From NCBI RefSeq assembly GCF_900177815.1, contig NZ_FXAZ01000003.1, positions 124,001-188,000 of the forward strand: 64,000 nt of DNA. Direction: 5' to 3'. The DNA is from Paenibacillus aquistagni. GTDB lineage: Bacteria > Bacillota > Bacilli > Paenibacillales > Paenibacillaceae. A model generated the notes under the pieces. The model was not told the origin of the DNA and did no database searches. It worked only from the letters and a program-made list of their open reading frames with translations. Every line of letters starts with the position of its first letter. The first letter of the stretch is position 1. The position numbers and the translations under genes are program-made. Below are positions 44,543 through 53,171 of the stretch, piece after piece.

Positions 44543-45679
44543 ATGAAGTTTGTATTAGCTCCGGATTCATTCAAAGAGAGCATGACAGCATGGGAAGCGT
44601 GTGAGGCCATGGAGCGCGGATTGCGAACGGTATTCCCCGATGCACAATTCGTGAAGGTTCCGATGGCTGACGGTGGAGAAGGAACCGTGCAATCGCTCGT
44701 CGATGCAACAGGGGGCCGTGTGGTACAGTGTGAGGTTACAGGGCCGCTCGGCAATAAGGTGACAGCCTTCTACGGCATTCTTGGAGATGGGCGCACCGCT
44801 GTGATTGAGATGGCAGCGGCATCTGGATTAGCCTTGGTCCCTAAGCATGAACGCAATCCACTCCACACAACGACACGGGGAACCGGAGAGCTCATTCTTC
44901 ATGCTTTGGACCAAGGAGTAAGCTCGATCCTCATGGGGCTCGGAGGCAGTGCCACGAACGATGGTGGAATGGGCATGGCACAGGCACTCGGATACCAATT
45001 CCTTCGGGAGGATGGAAGCGAGCTTGGTTATGGCGGCGGCGCCTTGAGCGAGCTCAGCCGAATCGATGCAAGCCGTGTAGATCCAAGGCTGCAAGAGCTT
45101 CAGGTTGTCGCGGCTTGTGATGTGGACAACCCGCTGACTGGCAAGCGAGGAGCTTCTGCCATCTTCGGCCCGCAGAAAGGAGCCACCCCTAATATGGTGG
45201 AGCTGCTCGATGCAAGCCTTGGTCATCTGGCAGATGTCATCGAGCGGGATCTGAACATGCAGGTGCGTGATACGGCTGGTGCAGGCGCAGCCGGCGGACT
45301 TGGCGCAGGCGTGATGGCTTTTCTACAAGCAACCCTAAAGAGCGGCGTGGATATTGTGATTGAAGCAACAGGTCTTGCGGACAAGCTGCAGGGAGCAGAT
45401 GTCGTACTCACAGGAGAAGGCCAAATGGACAGCCAGACCGTATACGGCAAGACGCCGATAGGCGTAGCCAAGACAGCCAAGCTGTCGGGTGTGCCGGTCA
45501 TTGCGCTTGCAGGCTCTCTTGGCACAGGTGTAGAAGCCGTACACGAGCATGGCATAGATATGATATTCTCTATTGTGCCAGGCGTATGCACAATAGAGGA
45601 GGCCTTGCAGAATGCGTCACTTAATATGGAGCGCACAGCACGCAATGTAGGGGCGCTGATAAGCTTCGGCAAGTCATAA
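44543..45679 (+). CDS. glxK: Glycerate kinase (GlxK/GarK type)
   Basis: A 378-residue type I glycerate kinase phosphorylating D-glycerate to 2-phosphoglycerate. Signatures: KFVLAPDSFKESMTAWEACEAM at the start, VPMADGGEGTVQSLV, VIEMAAASGLALV, RGTGELILHALDQGVSSILMGLGGSATNDGGMGMAQALGY, VVAACDVDNPLTG, and DVVLTGEGQMDSQTVYGKTPIGVA (ATP site). ATG 44543 follows GTGGGGAG. It is downstream of the GntP permease and CdaR regulator, giving uptake, regulation and phosphorylation of glycerate in one locus. A terminator follows. Confidence 0.94.
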   Translation: MKFVLAPDSFKESMTAWEACEAMERGLRTVFPDAQFVKVPMADGGEGTVQSLVDATGGRVVQCEVTGPLGNKVTAFYGILGDGRTAVIEMAAASGLALVPKHERNPLHTTTRGTGELILHALDQGVSSILMGLGGSATNDGGMGMAQALGYQFLREDGSELGYGGGALSELSRIDASRVDPRLQELQVVAACDVDNPLTGKRGASAIFGPQKGATPNMVELLDASLGHLADVIERDLNMQVRDTAGAGAAGGLGAGVMAFLQATLKSGVDIVIEATGLADKLQGADVVLTGEGQMDSQTVYGKTPIGVAKTAKLSGVPVIALAGSLGTGVEAVHEHGIDMIFSIVPGVCTIEEALQNASLNMERTARNVGALISFGKS

Positions 45680-45730
45680 TGGTGTCAGCCTTGGTTGAGG
45701 CTTGAGAAGAACTTAAGAAGTATAACGTTA

Positions 45731-45776
45731 AGCGATTGGTCTAACTGGCGATATGCCGGGATCAATCGCTTTTTTG
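45731..45776 (+). terminator. Terminator after the glycerate kinase gene
   Basis: Stem AGCGATTG (45731-45738) / CAATCGCT (45763-45770) with six T after it. Confidence 0.8.
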
Positions 45777-45861
45777 CCGAAATGAAATATTCATGCTTGC
45801 AGGGGCGCTCGGTAGGGGAGCGCATGATAGCAGCGATTAACGCTCTACAAATCTGAATCTC

Positions 45862-45911
45862 TTGACTTCAAGATATATGCGTGATATATTTATCTCGAAT
45901 TAAAGATAATT
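45862..45911 (+). promoter_or_regulatory. Promoter and MhqR-like operator before the ring-cleaving dioxygenase gene
   Basis: TTGACT (45862-45867), 17-base spacer, TATATT (45885-45890), directly followed by ATCTCGAATTAAAGAT at 45892-45907. This matches the quinone-responsive MhqR inverted repeat as I remember it (ATCTCGAATTCGAGAT), with the right half changed at two positions. Placement over the transcription start fits repression. No mhqR gene is in the window. Confidence 0.7.
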
Positions 45912-46047
45912 TATTTGTAAGTAAATCGCCGCAGGATCTGCTCCTTTTCATCGAGTGAGTCTTGTAGGGCAGGGAATCTTAAGGTATACATCAACAAGGT
46001 GCAGCTTCTTCATCTGAGTCGGCATCTATGAATAGGAGGAATCCACT

Positions 46048-47025
46048 ATGAACGGATTAAAGGGAATTCACCATGTAACAGCTATAACCAGCAGCGCAGA
46101 GAAAAATTATGAATTTTTCACCTATGTCCTTGGCATGCGTCTCGTCAAGAAGACTGTCAATCAGGACGATATTCAGACCTATCATCTCTTCTTCGCCGAT
46201 GATCGGGGCAATGCAGGTACCGATATGACCTTCTTTGACTTCCCTGGCATTCCGAAGGGAACTCATGGCAATGACGAGATCTATAAGACGTCCTTCCGTG
46301 TACCGACGGATGCTTCTCTGGATTACTGGGTGCAGCGCTTTGACCGCTTGAATGTGAAGCATACCGGTATTCAAGAGGTATTCGGCAAGCAGACATTGTC
46401 CTTTGTTGACTTTGACGATCAGCAGTATCAGCTGATCTCCGATGAGTTCAACAAGGGCGTAGCCTCAGGTACGCCTTGGCAGAAGGGGCCAATTCCTCTT
46501 GAGCATGCCATTACAGGCTTGGGCCCGATCTTCATTCGCACTTCGAATTTTGAATTTTTCAAAGAAATGATGGAGAAGGTGCTGTTGTTCAAAGAGGTTG
46601 CCTCAGACAAGGATCTTCATCTGTTTGAGGTGGGCGAGGGCGGCAATGGGGCACAAGTTGTCGTTGAATCCAACAATGTGCTGCCACAGTCTCGTCAAGG
46701 ATTCGGTACGGTTCACCACGCTGCCTTCCGTGTTAAGGATCGGGCCGTGCTGAATGAATGGATTGAACGCATGGAGAGCTTTGGCTTTCCGACCTCGGGG
46801 TATGTGAATCGTCACTTCTTCGAGTCGCTTTATGCTCGTGTGGCACCGCAGATTCTATTTGAATTCGCTACAGACGGTCCCGGATTCATGGGGGATGAGT
46901 CTTATGAGACGATGGGTGAAATTCTTTCTTTGCCTCCATTCCTAGAACCTAAGCGTGCGGAGATCGAGAAGATGGTCCGTCACATTGATACCGTGCGAAG
47001 CACCAAGGAATTCAATAAGGAGTAA
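46048..47025 (+). CDS. Ring-cleaving dioxygenase (MhqO-like vicinal oxygen chelate protein)
   Basis: A 325-residue two-module glyoxalase-fold protein: module one KGIHHVTAITSSAEKNYEFFTYVLGMRLVKKTVNQDD with metal His7-His, FADDRGNAGTDMTFFDF; module two FGTVHHAAFRVKDRAVLNEWIERMESFG, and the metal Glu near LFEFATDGPGF. These are metal-dependent extradiol enzymes induced by hydroquinones in Bacillus (MhqA, MhqE, MhqO). ATG 46048 follows AGGAGG. The MhqR-like box upstream agrees with that family role. It is a single-gene unit with a terminator. The exact quinone is unknown. Confidence 0.9.
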   Translation: MNGLKGIHHVTAITSSAEKNYEFFTYVLGMRLVKKTVNQDDIQTYHLFFADDRGNAGTDMTFFDFPGIPKGTHGNDEIYKTSFRVPTDASLDYWVQRFDRLNVKHTGIQEVFGKQTLSFVDFDDQQYQLISDEFNKGVASGTPWQKGPIPLEHAITGLGPIFIRTSNFEFFKEMMEKVLLFKEVASDKDLHLFEVGEGGNGAQVVVESNNVLPQSRQGFGTVHHAAFRVKDRAVLNEWIERMESFGFPTSGYVNRHFFESLYARVAPQILFEFATDGPGFMGDESYETMGEILSLPPFLEPKRAEIEKMVRHIDTVRSTKEFNKE

Positions 47026-47065
47026 ATTTTTTTATAGGAAAAATATTGCTGGATATACTAACAAA

Positions 47066-47113
47066 TATCCCATTCTGGAGGGATTTCTTCCCCAAAGGAG
47101 TGGGATTTTTTTC
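47066..47113 (+). terminator. Terminator after the dioxygenase gene
   Basis: Stem ATCCCATTC (47067-47075) / GAGTGGGAT (47098-47106) with an inner purine-rich pairing and a run of T. Confidence 0.8.
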
Positions 47114-47197
47114 TATAAAAAATAGATTCTCATTTTTCGTTTAATTCATTTTAAGCTAGGGTATAGTGTATAGAGCTTTAAAAAAGGTGGTAACTAG

Positions 47198-48880
47198 ATG
47201 AGCAATGAACAAAAAAAGAAACAAATCGGTTCGGTCTTCTATTGGACCGTTGGTATCCTTGCCGCATTAATTGTGCTTGGTGTAGGAGCCCCTCAATTTT
47301 TAGAATCCTTCACGGCAAATATTCAATCCTTTATTACAACCTCCTTAGGATGGTATTACTTAATTATTGTCTCCGTGTTTGTAGTTGTATGCTTGTACCT
47401 CATCGTCAGCCCTTACGGCAAGATCAAGCTCGGCAAGCCGACAGACGAACCTGAATTCAGCTACATGTCATGGTTTGCTATGCTGTTCAGCGCAGGGATG
47501 GGAACGGGACTTCTATTCTGGGGAACAGCTGAACCGATCTCTCATTACGCCATTCAATCGCCGACAGGAGAAGTCGGCACGAATCAGGCTGCATTGGATT
47601 CAATGCGCTATGTATTTTTCCATTGGGGCATCCATGCATGGGGCATCTATGCGCTGGTAGCCATCTGCCTGGCCTTCTTCAAGTTCCGCAAGGATGCGCC
47701 CAGCACGATCAGTGCCACCTTGTCCCCGATTATGAATGTAACTGGGGTGAAAGGGAAAGTCATTGATATCATTGCTATCATTGCTACCGTTACGGGGATT
47801 GCGACCACGCTTGGATTTGGCGCAGCACAGATGAACGGAGGCTTAACCTATCTGTGGAATGTGCCCTATACGTTTTGGGTGCAGCTTATTATTATTTTTG
47901 CAGTGACGATTGTGTATCTAACCTCAGCTACGACCGGCCTGGACAAGGGCATCAAGATTCTGAGCAATGCCAACATGATTCTGGCACTGCTGCTGCTCAT
48001 GTTCTTTATGTTCTTTGGTTCCACGGTATATTCCCTGAATCTATTTACGGATACGATCGGAAAGTATCTCCAGCGCCTGCCGGAAATGAGCTTTCGTATT
48101 TCACCATTCAACGAGGAGAATCGAAATTGGATTAACAGCTGGACGATCTTCTATTGGGCGTGGTGGATGGCATGGGCACCGTTTGTCGGAACCTTCATTG
48201 CAAGGGTCTCTCGCGGCCGAACCATTCGCGAATTCACCATCGGTGTGCTCCTCGTGCCGTCTGTCGTCGGCTTCATCTGGTTCAGCTTCCTTGGGGGAAC
48301 GGCCATCGAGATGGAGATGACAGGTGTGGCGGAGCTTGCTCAGCTGTCTACGGAGCAGATGCTGTTTGGCGTACTGGAGCATATGCCGTTCAGTCTGATT
48401 ACTTCTGTGCTGTCTATAATTTTAATCGCCTTTTTCTTCATCACTTCTGGAGATTCGGCTACTTTCGTGCTGGGCATGCAATCGACAGGCTCACTTAACC
48501 CTTCCACGAAGATTAAGCTCACATGGGGGATTATGCTGTCTTTGATTGCGATTGTGCTCTTGTATTCCGGCGGTCTGCAGGCTTTGCAGAATACGATGAT
48601 CATCGCTGCTTTGCCGTTTTCCATCATTATGATACTCATGACCTTTTCCTTAATCAAGGCACTCAGTGAGGAGAAAGAGGATATCGACAAGGCTCGCTTG
48701 AAGAAGCTGCAGCATCAAACGTATAAGCATCAGAAGCATCTCATTATGGATGAGATCAAGGAAGAGAAGCGCAAGATTGAGATTAAGCGAAAAGAAGAGC
48801 TGCATGCAATGGAGCTGCGGCGCAAGAAAGAACTCGCTGAGCTTGAGCAGCGCATAAGCGATATGGAGTCTAACGATTAA
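47198..48880 (+). CDS. BCCT-family betaine/choline/carnitine transporter
   Basis: A 560-residue transporter with twelve membrane helices. Typical blocks: SWFAMLFSAGMGTGLLFWGTAEPISHY, YVFFHWGIHAWGIYALVAICLAFFKFRKDAPSTISATL, and the signature WTIFYWAWWMAWAPFVGTFIARVSRGRTIREF. The GMGTGLLFW motif replaces the usual GMGIGL pattern of betaine carriers, so the substrate could be choline or another quaternary amine. From residue 490 a very charged coiled-coil tail (KKLQHQTYKHQKHLIMDEIKEEKRKIE...) ends the chain; tails like this sense osmotic state in BetP. AAAAAGGTGG precedes the ATG at 47198. The gene is alone, with a terminator. Confidence 0.93.
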   Translation: MSNEQKKKQIGSVFYWTVGILAALIVLGVGAPQFLESFTANIQSFITTSLGWYYLIIVSVFVVVCLYLIVSPYGKIKLGKPTDEPEFSYMSWFAMLFSAGMGTGLLFWGTAEPISHYAIQSPTGEVGTNQAALDSMRYVFFHWGIHAWGIYALVAICLAFFKFRKDAPSTISATLSPIMNVTGVKGKVIDIIAIIATVTGIATTLGFGAAQMNGGLTYLWNVPYTFWVQLIIIFAVTIVYLTSATTGLDKGIKILSNANMILALLLLMFFMFFGSTVYSLNLFTDTIGKYLQRLPEMSFRISPFNEENRNWINSWTIFYWAWWMAWAPFVGTFIARVSRGRTIREFTIGVLLVPSVVGFIWFSFLGGTAIEMEMTGVAELAQLSTEQMLFGVLEHMPFSLITSVLSIILIAFFFITSGDSATFVLGMQSTGSLNPSTKIKLTWGIMLSLIAIVLLYSGGLQALQNTMIIAALPFSIIMILMTFSLIKALSEEKEDIDKARLKKLQHQTYKHQKHLIMDEIKEEKRKIEIKRKEELHAMELRRKKELAELEQRISDMESND

Positions 48881-48881
48881 C

Positions 48882-48931
48882 AAAAAACGATTCCGAGGCG
48901 GACGATAGGGGGGCCTTCGGAATCGTTTTTT
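48882..48931. terminator. Bidirectional terminator after the BCCT gene
   Basis: AAAAAACGATTCCGA / TCGGAATCGTTTTT is a 14-base stem with T-rich flank on either strand; it separates the rightward BCCT gene from the leftward DinB gene. Confidence 0.92.
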
Positions 48932-49041
48932 GCGTTTATAGCAGGCAGCCCAATTGAAGTAGGGAGCTGCCTGCTATACGGATCATGGGTTAGCTGCCGC
49001 AAGCAGGCCGGCTGGTCACAATCGTCATAAGAAAGGGGGCC

Positions 49042-49512
49042 TTAGGACTCAGATTCTACAGCGCGCTCTGCATGCTTGCGGATTAATGAGATCTGACCCG
49101 CATGTATGCCGGTATGATACATGAGCCTGCCGATGGCTTCTATTGGGGTAGAAGGGCCCATTGGGGAATTCTTCGGCTCATGCCAGGCTTCTTCGGAGAG
49201 GCGATTCATCCCCTCGACAAGGTGAGTATAGGAGGCTTCAAGCAGCTGCATGAGCTCTTGATGATTCGTGAACGCATGCTCGCTTGCAGCAGCGCCTCGG
49301 TTCGTTAGAAGCTTAAGATCCGCGGGCATGGGCTGCTCGAAGAACCATTCTGCAAACATATACTCCACTTCGGCATTGTGGCGAAGCATGTAGCCGATGG
49401 ATGCAGGCCCAATTCGAAGCGGCAGCTCTTCTTCGGCAAGCTCCTTGGCCGTCTTGTGGAATCTCAGCTGCAGCGCATCCCATACGGGGATGATCGCTTG
49501 ACATGTATGCAT
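49042..49512 (-). CDS. DinB-family protein
   Basis: A 156-residue four-helix-bundle protein of the DinB/YfiT superfamily. Likely metal-binding histidines are in IGYMLRHNAEVE (about residue 45) and LMYHTGIHAGQISLIRKH (about residues 132-136). These proteins bind a divalent metal and many serve as bacillithiol- or mycothiol-dependent transferases, or have no known role. ATG 49512 follows AGGAGGTTA. It lies just downstream of the heme operon on the same strand, 42 bases after the HugZ-like gene, so it may be its last member. Function is not assigned. Confidence 0.85.
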   Translation of the reverse strand: MHTCQAIIPVWDALQLRFHKTAKELAEEELPLRIGPASIGYMLRHNAEVEYMFAEWFFEQPMPADLKLLTNRGAAASEHAFTNHQELMQLLEASYTHLVEGMNRLSEEAWHEPKNSPMGPSTPIEAIGRLMYHTGIHAGQISLIRKHAERAVESES

Positions 49513-49554
49513 ACGAATAACCTCCTATTATGGCTGAGCGATCAGAACAAACTA

Positions 49555-50064
49555 TTATTTGTCCGAGGATTGACCATGTCCGTCTCTAGCGATATGCAAG
49601 AACGTATCGGCAGTCAGATCAATATCGAACGCTTGCCCGAAGCCGGCTACATATCTTCCCTTGGAAGGAGTCAATTCAAACAAAGAGAAATCGAGGGATC
49701 TCAGCATATTCATCATGTTCTTATTGAACTGGCGATCGAATTGCGCAAATACCTCTTCATGGCCATCGTTGCCAAGATTGCAAGCAGTGCAGATGAAGCG
49801 CGCGCGCTGTCGTGCAAATAGATTCGGCGTGCTCGCTTCATCTTCGATCAGCATGACATCCACTGCGGAATTGGCTTCAAGATGACGATAGTGATTCGCA
49901 ATCTTGCTGATATAGATATAGAACTTCCCGTTCTGGTTCACAAAGGGCGCATAGGAGATGAAGGGCTGGCCTTCCTCGTCTAAGGTGCTTAACATTACCG
50001 TCTTCAAGCGGCTGGCAAAGTCCAAATATTGAAATTTCATCGTTTCTAGATCCATCGCCTTCAT
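49555..50064 (-). CDS. HugZ-like heme-binding/degrading protein (FMN-binding split barrel)
   Basis: A 169-residue split-barrel protein of the HugZ/pyridoxamine-oxidase-like family: RLKTVMLSTLDEEGQPFISYAPFVNQNGKFYIYISKIANHYRHLEAN, then MLIEDEASTPNLFARQRARFIC, and the C-terminal GRYVAGFGQAFDIDLTADTFLHIARDGHGQ. In HugZ and ChuZ a C-terminal His in a GHG-like loop coordinates heme iron; the DGHGQ here is a candidate. The chain is shorter than the about 250-residue enzymes and lacks their extra N-terminal part. It is the last gene of a heme-type ABC operon. ATG 50064 is chosen because GGGGA sits six bases upstream. Catalytic turnover of heme is inferred, not shown. Confidence 0.75.
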   Translation of the reverse strand: MKAMDLETMKFQYLDFASRLKTVMLSTLDEEGQPFISYAPFVNQNGKFYIYISKIANHYRHLEANSAVDVMLIEDEASTPNLFARQRARFICTACNLGNDGHEEVFAQFDRQFNKNMMNMLRSLDFSLFELTPSKGRYVAGFGQAFDIDLTADTFLHIARDGHGQSSDK

Positions 50065-50079
50065 CCACATTCCCCATTT

Positions 50080-50859
50080 CTATTTCATTTTGTGCAGCAC
50101 ATGAATGCGCGGGTGCTCGCTGTCCGTTCGTGTATCGATCTCGGTCTCCACTCCGTATACACGCCGAATGAGCTCTTCTGTAAATACTTCGCTTGGTCTG
50201 CCGTAGCGCTCGATGGTGCCTTGTTGGATCACGCATACCTTGTCGCTGTAAGTGCTGGCATGATTAAGATCATGAAGCACCATGACGACAGTCAATCCAA
50301 GCTCTTGGTTCAGTTGGCGAACCAGACCAAGGACTTCAAGCTGGTGTCCGATGTCTAGATACGTTGTCGGCTCATCAAGGAGCAGCAGCTTAGGTCGCTG
50401 TGCCAGAGCCATAGCGAGCCATGCTCGCTGCGCTTCTCCTCCAGACAGAGAAGCCATCAGTCTATCCTTATAACCGGTCATGCCGGTTTTGTCTAATGCC
50501 CATGCAATGATCTCATAGTCCTTGTGATCCAAGCGCTCATACCACTTCTTATGTGGAGAGCGGCCATAGCCGACAAGCTCCTGAACGGTCATATCCGCAG
50601 GACTGATATTCGCCTGACAGAGCATGCACATCACTTGCGAGACATGCTTCGCTGTCATTTGGGCAAGATGCTGGTCCGCGATGCAGACCTGGCCGCTGAC
50701 ACAAGGGAGCATGCCGGATACTCCCTTTAGGATCGTCGACTTGCCAGAGCCGTTTGGACCGATGATGGACACGATCTCGCCTTCTTCCACCTCAAGCGAG
50801 AAGTCTTGAACGACAGCGCGTTCCCTGAATTCCATGCGAAGAGAGTGAATCTTAAGCAT
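50080..50859 (-). CDS. ABC transporter ATPase for heme/iron chelate
   Basis: A 259-residue FecE/HmuV-type ATPase. Walker A IIGPNGSGKSTILKG near residue 33, Q-loop CMLCQANISPADMTVQELV, signature SLSGGEAQRAWLAMALAQ, Walker B LLLLDEPTTYLDIGHQLEVL and H-loop VVMVLHDLNHAS are all intact. It powers the permease encoded one base away. Its stop is 15 bases before the HugZ-like start, so the genes form one transcript with the permease and lipoprotein. Type of substrate follows from the lipoprotein, which is IsdE-like. Confidence 0.93.
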   Translation of the reverse strand: MLKIHSLRMEFRERAVVQDFSLEVEEGEIVSIIGPNGSGKSTILKGVSGMLPCVSGQVCIADQHLAQMTAKHVSQVMCMLCQANISPADMTVQELVGYGRSPHKKWYERLDHKDYEIIAWALDKTGMTGYKDRLMASLSGGEAQRAWLAMALAQRPKLLLLDEPTTYLDIGHQLEVLGLVRQLNQELGLTVVMVLHDLNHASTYSDKVCVIQQGTIERYGRPSEVFTEELIRRVYGVETEIDTRTDSEHPRIHVLHKMK

Positions 50860-50860
50860 G

Positions 50861-51856
50861 CTATGCTCCTCCTTTGCGCATAAGATAGAGGAAATACGGC
50901 CCTCCTGCCATCGCCATCACGATGCCCGCCGGAATCTCAAGCGGACTGAATACCGATCTTCCGATTGTATCCGCAATAATAAGGATGACTGGGCCAAGCA
51001 TGAGGCTGAGCGGCAGACTGTACTTATAGTCCGATCCGATCACCATCCGAGCAATATGAGGAACGATTAAGCCAACGAATCCCACGAGTCCGACCTTGGC
51101 TACGGATACTGCCGCTAGAAAGACGGCCACAAAGGAAAGGGTGAAGCGCACCCGATTCAAATTCTGTCCCAGGTTGTGGGCGGTCTGTTCGCCAAGCCGT
51201 AGAATATTAGCTTGGCGAATGCATAGAATCGCCATGATCCAGCCGGCTGCGGAATAGGGCAGGATCGCATATACATCGGCCATGCTCTTGCCGGACAAGC
51301 TCCCATTCATCCATTGAAGGGCTGCGGGCAGCTTGTCGCTGTACAGGATGGACAGCAGGCCAATGACTCCGCCGAAGACAGCATTGACAGCCACGCCAGA
51401 CAAAATGATGCGTATCGGGGTTATGCCGGTCTCCTTCTTCCACGCCCAAATATAAACCATCGCGGCAGCCACCGTTCCGCCTGCAATGGCAGCCAGGGGG
51501 ATGAGCCCCGTATATTGCGGCATGACAAGGATGATGAACAGCACGGTTACGGCGGCGCCGCTTGAGACCCCCGTTAAGCCAGGGTCAGCTAGCGGATTCA
51601 TCATGACCGCCTGCAGCAGTGCTCCTGAAGCGGCCAGATTCGCGCCTATCAGGAGCGCCAGCAGCACACGCGGAATTCGAATGTCCCAGATGATGGTGTT
51701 GGCTGCATCTGTTCCCTTGCCAATCAATGTTGTCCATGTCTCGGAAGGTAAGAAGCGCACACTGCCAATTCCGATCGCCAAGATGATGCAGATGACGAGC
51801 AGCACAGCGATGGTGCCAAGCAGGAGTGCTTTTTCCGTTGTTGGCTTGCTGGCCAT
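50861..51856 (-). CDS. FecCD-family ABC permease (IsdF-like)
   Basis: A 331-residue permease with about nine membrane helices. Features: LAIGIGSVRFLPSETWTTLIGKGT, IRIPRVLLALLIGANLAASGALLQAVMMNPLADPGLTGVSSGAAV, and the cytoplasmic FVGLIVPHIARMVIGSDYKYSLPLSLMLGPVILIIADTIGRSVFSPLEIPAGIVMAMAGGPYFLYLM. It probably works as a homodimer because one permease gene is present. ATG 51856 follows GGAGGCAAA. It lies one base from the ATPase and 15 bases from the lipoprotein gene. Confidence 0.93.
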   Translation of the reverse strand: MASKPTTEKALLLGTIAVLLVICIILAIGIGSVRFLPSETWTTLIGKGTDAANTIIWDIRIPRVLLALLIGANLAASGALLQAVMMNPLADPGLTGVSSGAAVTVLFIILVMPQYTGLIPLAAIAGGTVAAAMVYIWAWKKETGITPIRIILSGVAVNAVFGGVIGLLSILYSDKLPAALQWMNGSLSGKSMADVYAILPYSAAGWIMAILCIRQANILRLGEQTAHNLGQNLNRVRFTLSFVAVFLAAVSVAKVGLVGFVGLIVPHIARMVIGSDYKYSLPLSLMLGPVILIIADTIGRSVFSPLEIPAGIVMAMAGGPYFLYLMRKGGA

Positions 51857-51871
51857 ATCTTTGCCTCCGAA

Positions 51872-52894
51872 TTAGTTGTACAGAATGTTTGCCATTTCTT
51901 TATAAGCATCAGGTGCTTTTACGAGGGAGGCGATGCCAAACAGGTTATAGTCCAGCGTCTTCAGCTTCCCATTCTGGAAGGCTGCGAGCTTCTCCCATGC
52001 GCCGTTCTTCTTCACATCTTCCTCGAACTTCTGAGCGACAGCGGCGGGATCGCCGTGAGCAACGAGCAGAATGACATCCGGATTAGCGGTCACGATGCTT
52101 TCCATATTGAGCGGCACGTAGGTCTCGGTCTGCTTCAGCACATCCGATAATACATTGGCTGCGCCTAGATTGTGGGCGATGCTGCCTGCAAAGGTATTGT
52201 CATTCATCACCATCAAGGACTCGGCTGATCCAAATAAGATCATAACCTTAGGAGCATCTTTGCCTTTGGACGCTTCGATGGCTTCAGCTTCCTTCTTGGC
52301 AAAGTCCTCAAGCACTTGAGTGGCCTGCTCTTCCTTGTTGTACACGCGGCCGAGCACTGCTGTGGACAGCTTGAGCTCATCCAGCGAGTCCGCAGGAAGA
52401 TATGCTGCAGGGATGCCGGCAGGCTTCAGCATTTTATCGATGCTGTCCTTAATCGATGCAGGCGCCAGCACGATGCTGGGCTCAAGCTTCGCAATTTGCT
52501 CTAGATCGGGCTGATGGGAAGAACCGACACGCGGTACTTCTGTATAAGCCTCAGGCAGTGTGCTCTTCGTTGTCGGTACACCAGTCAGTTCAAGCTTAAG
52601 GGCATCAAACAGCTCGGTGATGGATACAGAAAGGGTGATGGATTTGGCAGGGGTACCCTCGCTAAATTGGCTGGCAAGCTCTTGAAGCTTGGCTTCATCG
52701 ACTTGAACAGCAGGAGCAGCATTCTCTGCCTCTCCAGCAGGTTGGGATGAAGATTGACTGGCTGCTGGCGTAGAAGCCGTTTCTTGCTGACCGGTTCCCT
52801 CGGACAATGAAGTCGTTGAATTGGCTGTGCTGCATGCTGCTAAAGATAATAAGATCAAGAACATGCATGCGAGCTTCGCACCTTTATGACACAT
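51872..52894 (-). CDS. isdE: IsdE-like heme-binding lipoprotein
   Basis: A 340-residue ABC receptor. The signal MCHKGAKLACMFLILLSLAAC gives lipidated Cys21; a Ser/Gln/Ala linker follows. Remembered S. aureus IsdE aligns well by eye: SITELFDALKLELTGVPTTKSTLPEAY, VGSSHQPDLEQIAKLEP, VMILFGSAESLMVMNDNTFAG, ILLVAHGDPAAVAQKFEEDVKKNGAW and LKTLDYNLFGI. IsdE binds heme with Met78 and His229; His280 here is the latter, while the former position is His127. ATG 52894 follows GGGGGA. Fur boxes precede it. Heme is the likely ligand; a ferric siderophore is possible. Confidence 0.85.
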   Translation of the reverse strand: MCHKGAKLACMFLILLSLAACSTANSTTSLSEGTGQQETASTPAASQSSSQPAGEAENAAPAVQVDEAKLQELASQFSEGTPAKSITLSVSITELFDALKLELTGVPTTKSTLPEAYTEVPRVGSSHQPDLEQIAKLEPSIVLAPASIKDSIDKMLKPAGIPAAYLPADSLDELKLSTAVLGRVYNKEEQATQVLEDFAKKEAEAIEASKGKDAPKVMILFGSAESLMVMNDNTFAGSIAHNLGAANVLSDVLKQTETYVPLNMESIVTANPDVILLVAHGDPAAVAQKFEEDVKKNGAWEKLAAFQNGKLKTLDYNLFGIASLVKAPDAYKEMANILYN

Positions 52895-52923
52895 TGGAAT
52901 TCCCCCAAATTTGAATAATCTAC

Positions 52924-52966
52924 TGATAACGATTCTCATTATATAGATATTGATAATCATTATCAA
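52924..52966 (-). promoter_or_regulatory. Promoter with two Fur boxes of the heme operon
   Basis: On the minus strand TTGATA (52961-52966), a 17-base spacer, TATAAT (52938-52943). TTGATAATCATTATCAA at 52950-52966 is a perfect 17-base palindrome over the -35, and TGATAACGATTCTCATTAT at 52924-52942 covers the -10; both are strong Fur boxes. This is double-site iron repression of the operon. Confidence 0.92.
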
Positions 52967-53171
52967 CTAGTTTTTTGAGAATTTTTTTTAGAAATGGAAA
53001 GATTCTGGCTTGAGCAGCTGGATGGCTTTCCCTCTCCTTTCTGGCGTGGAAATATCGACTCCACGCTTGTGTTCCCAGTCAAGTTTTGGGACAATAAGGT
53101 ACAGATTGTCTATATAAGATGCTATTGCATCTTCGGCACTCCAAGGAAATGCATTGAAATGAGGAACATAC

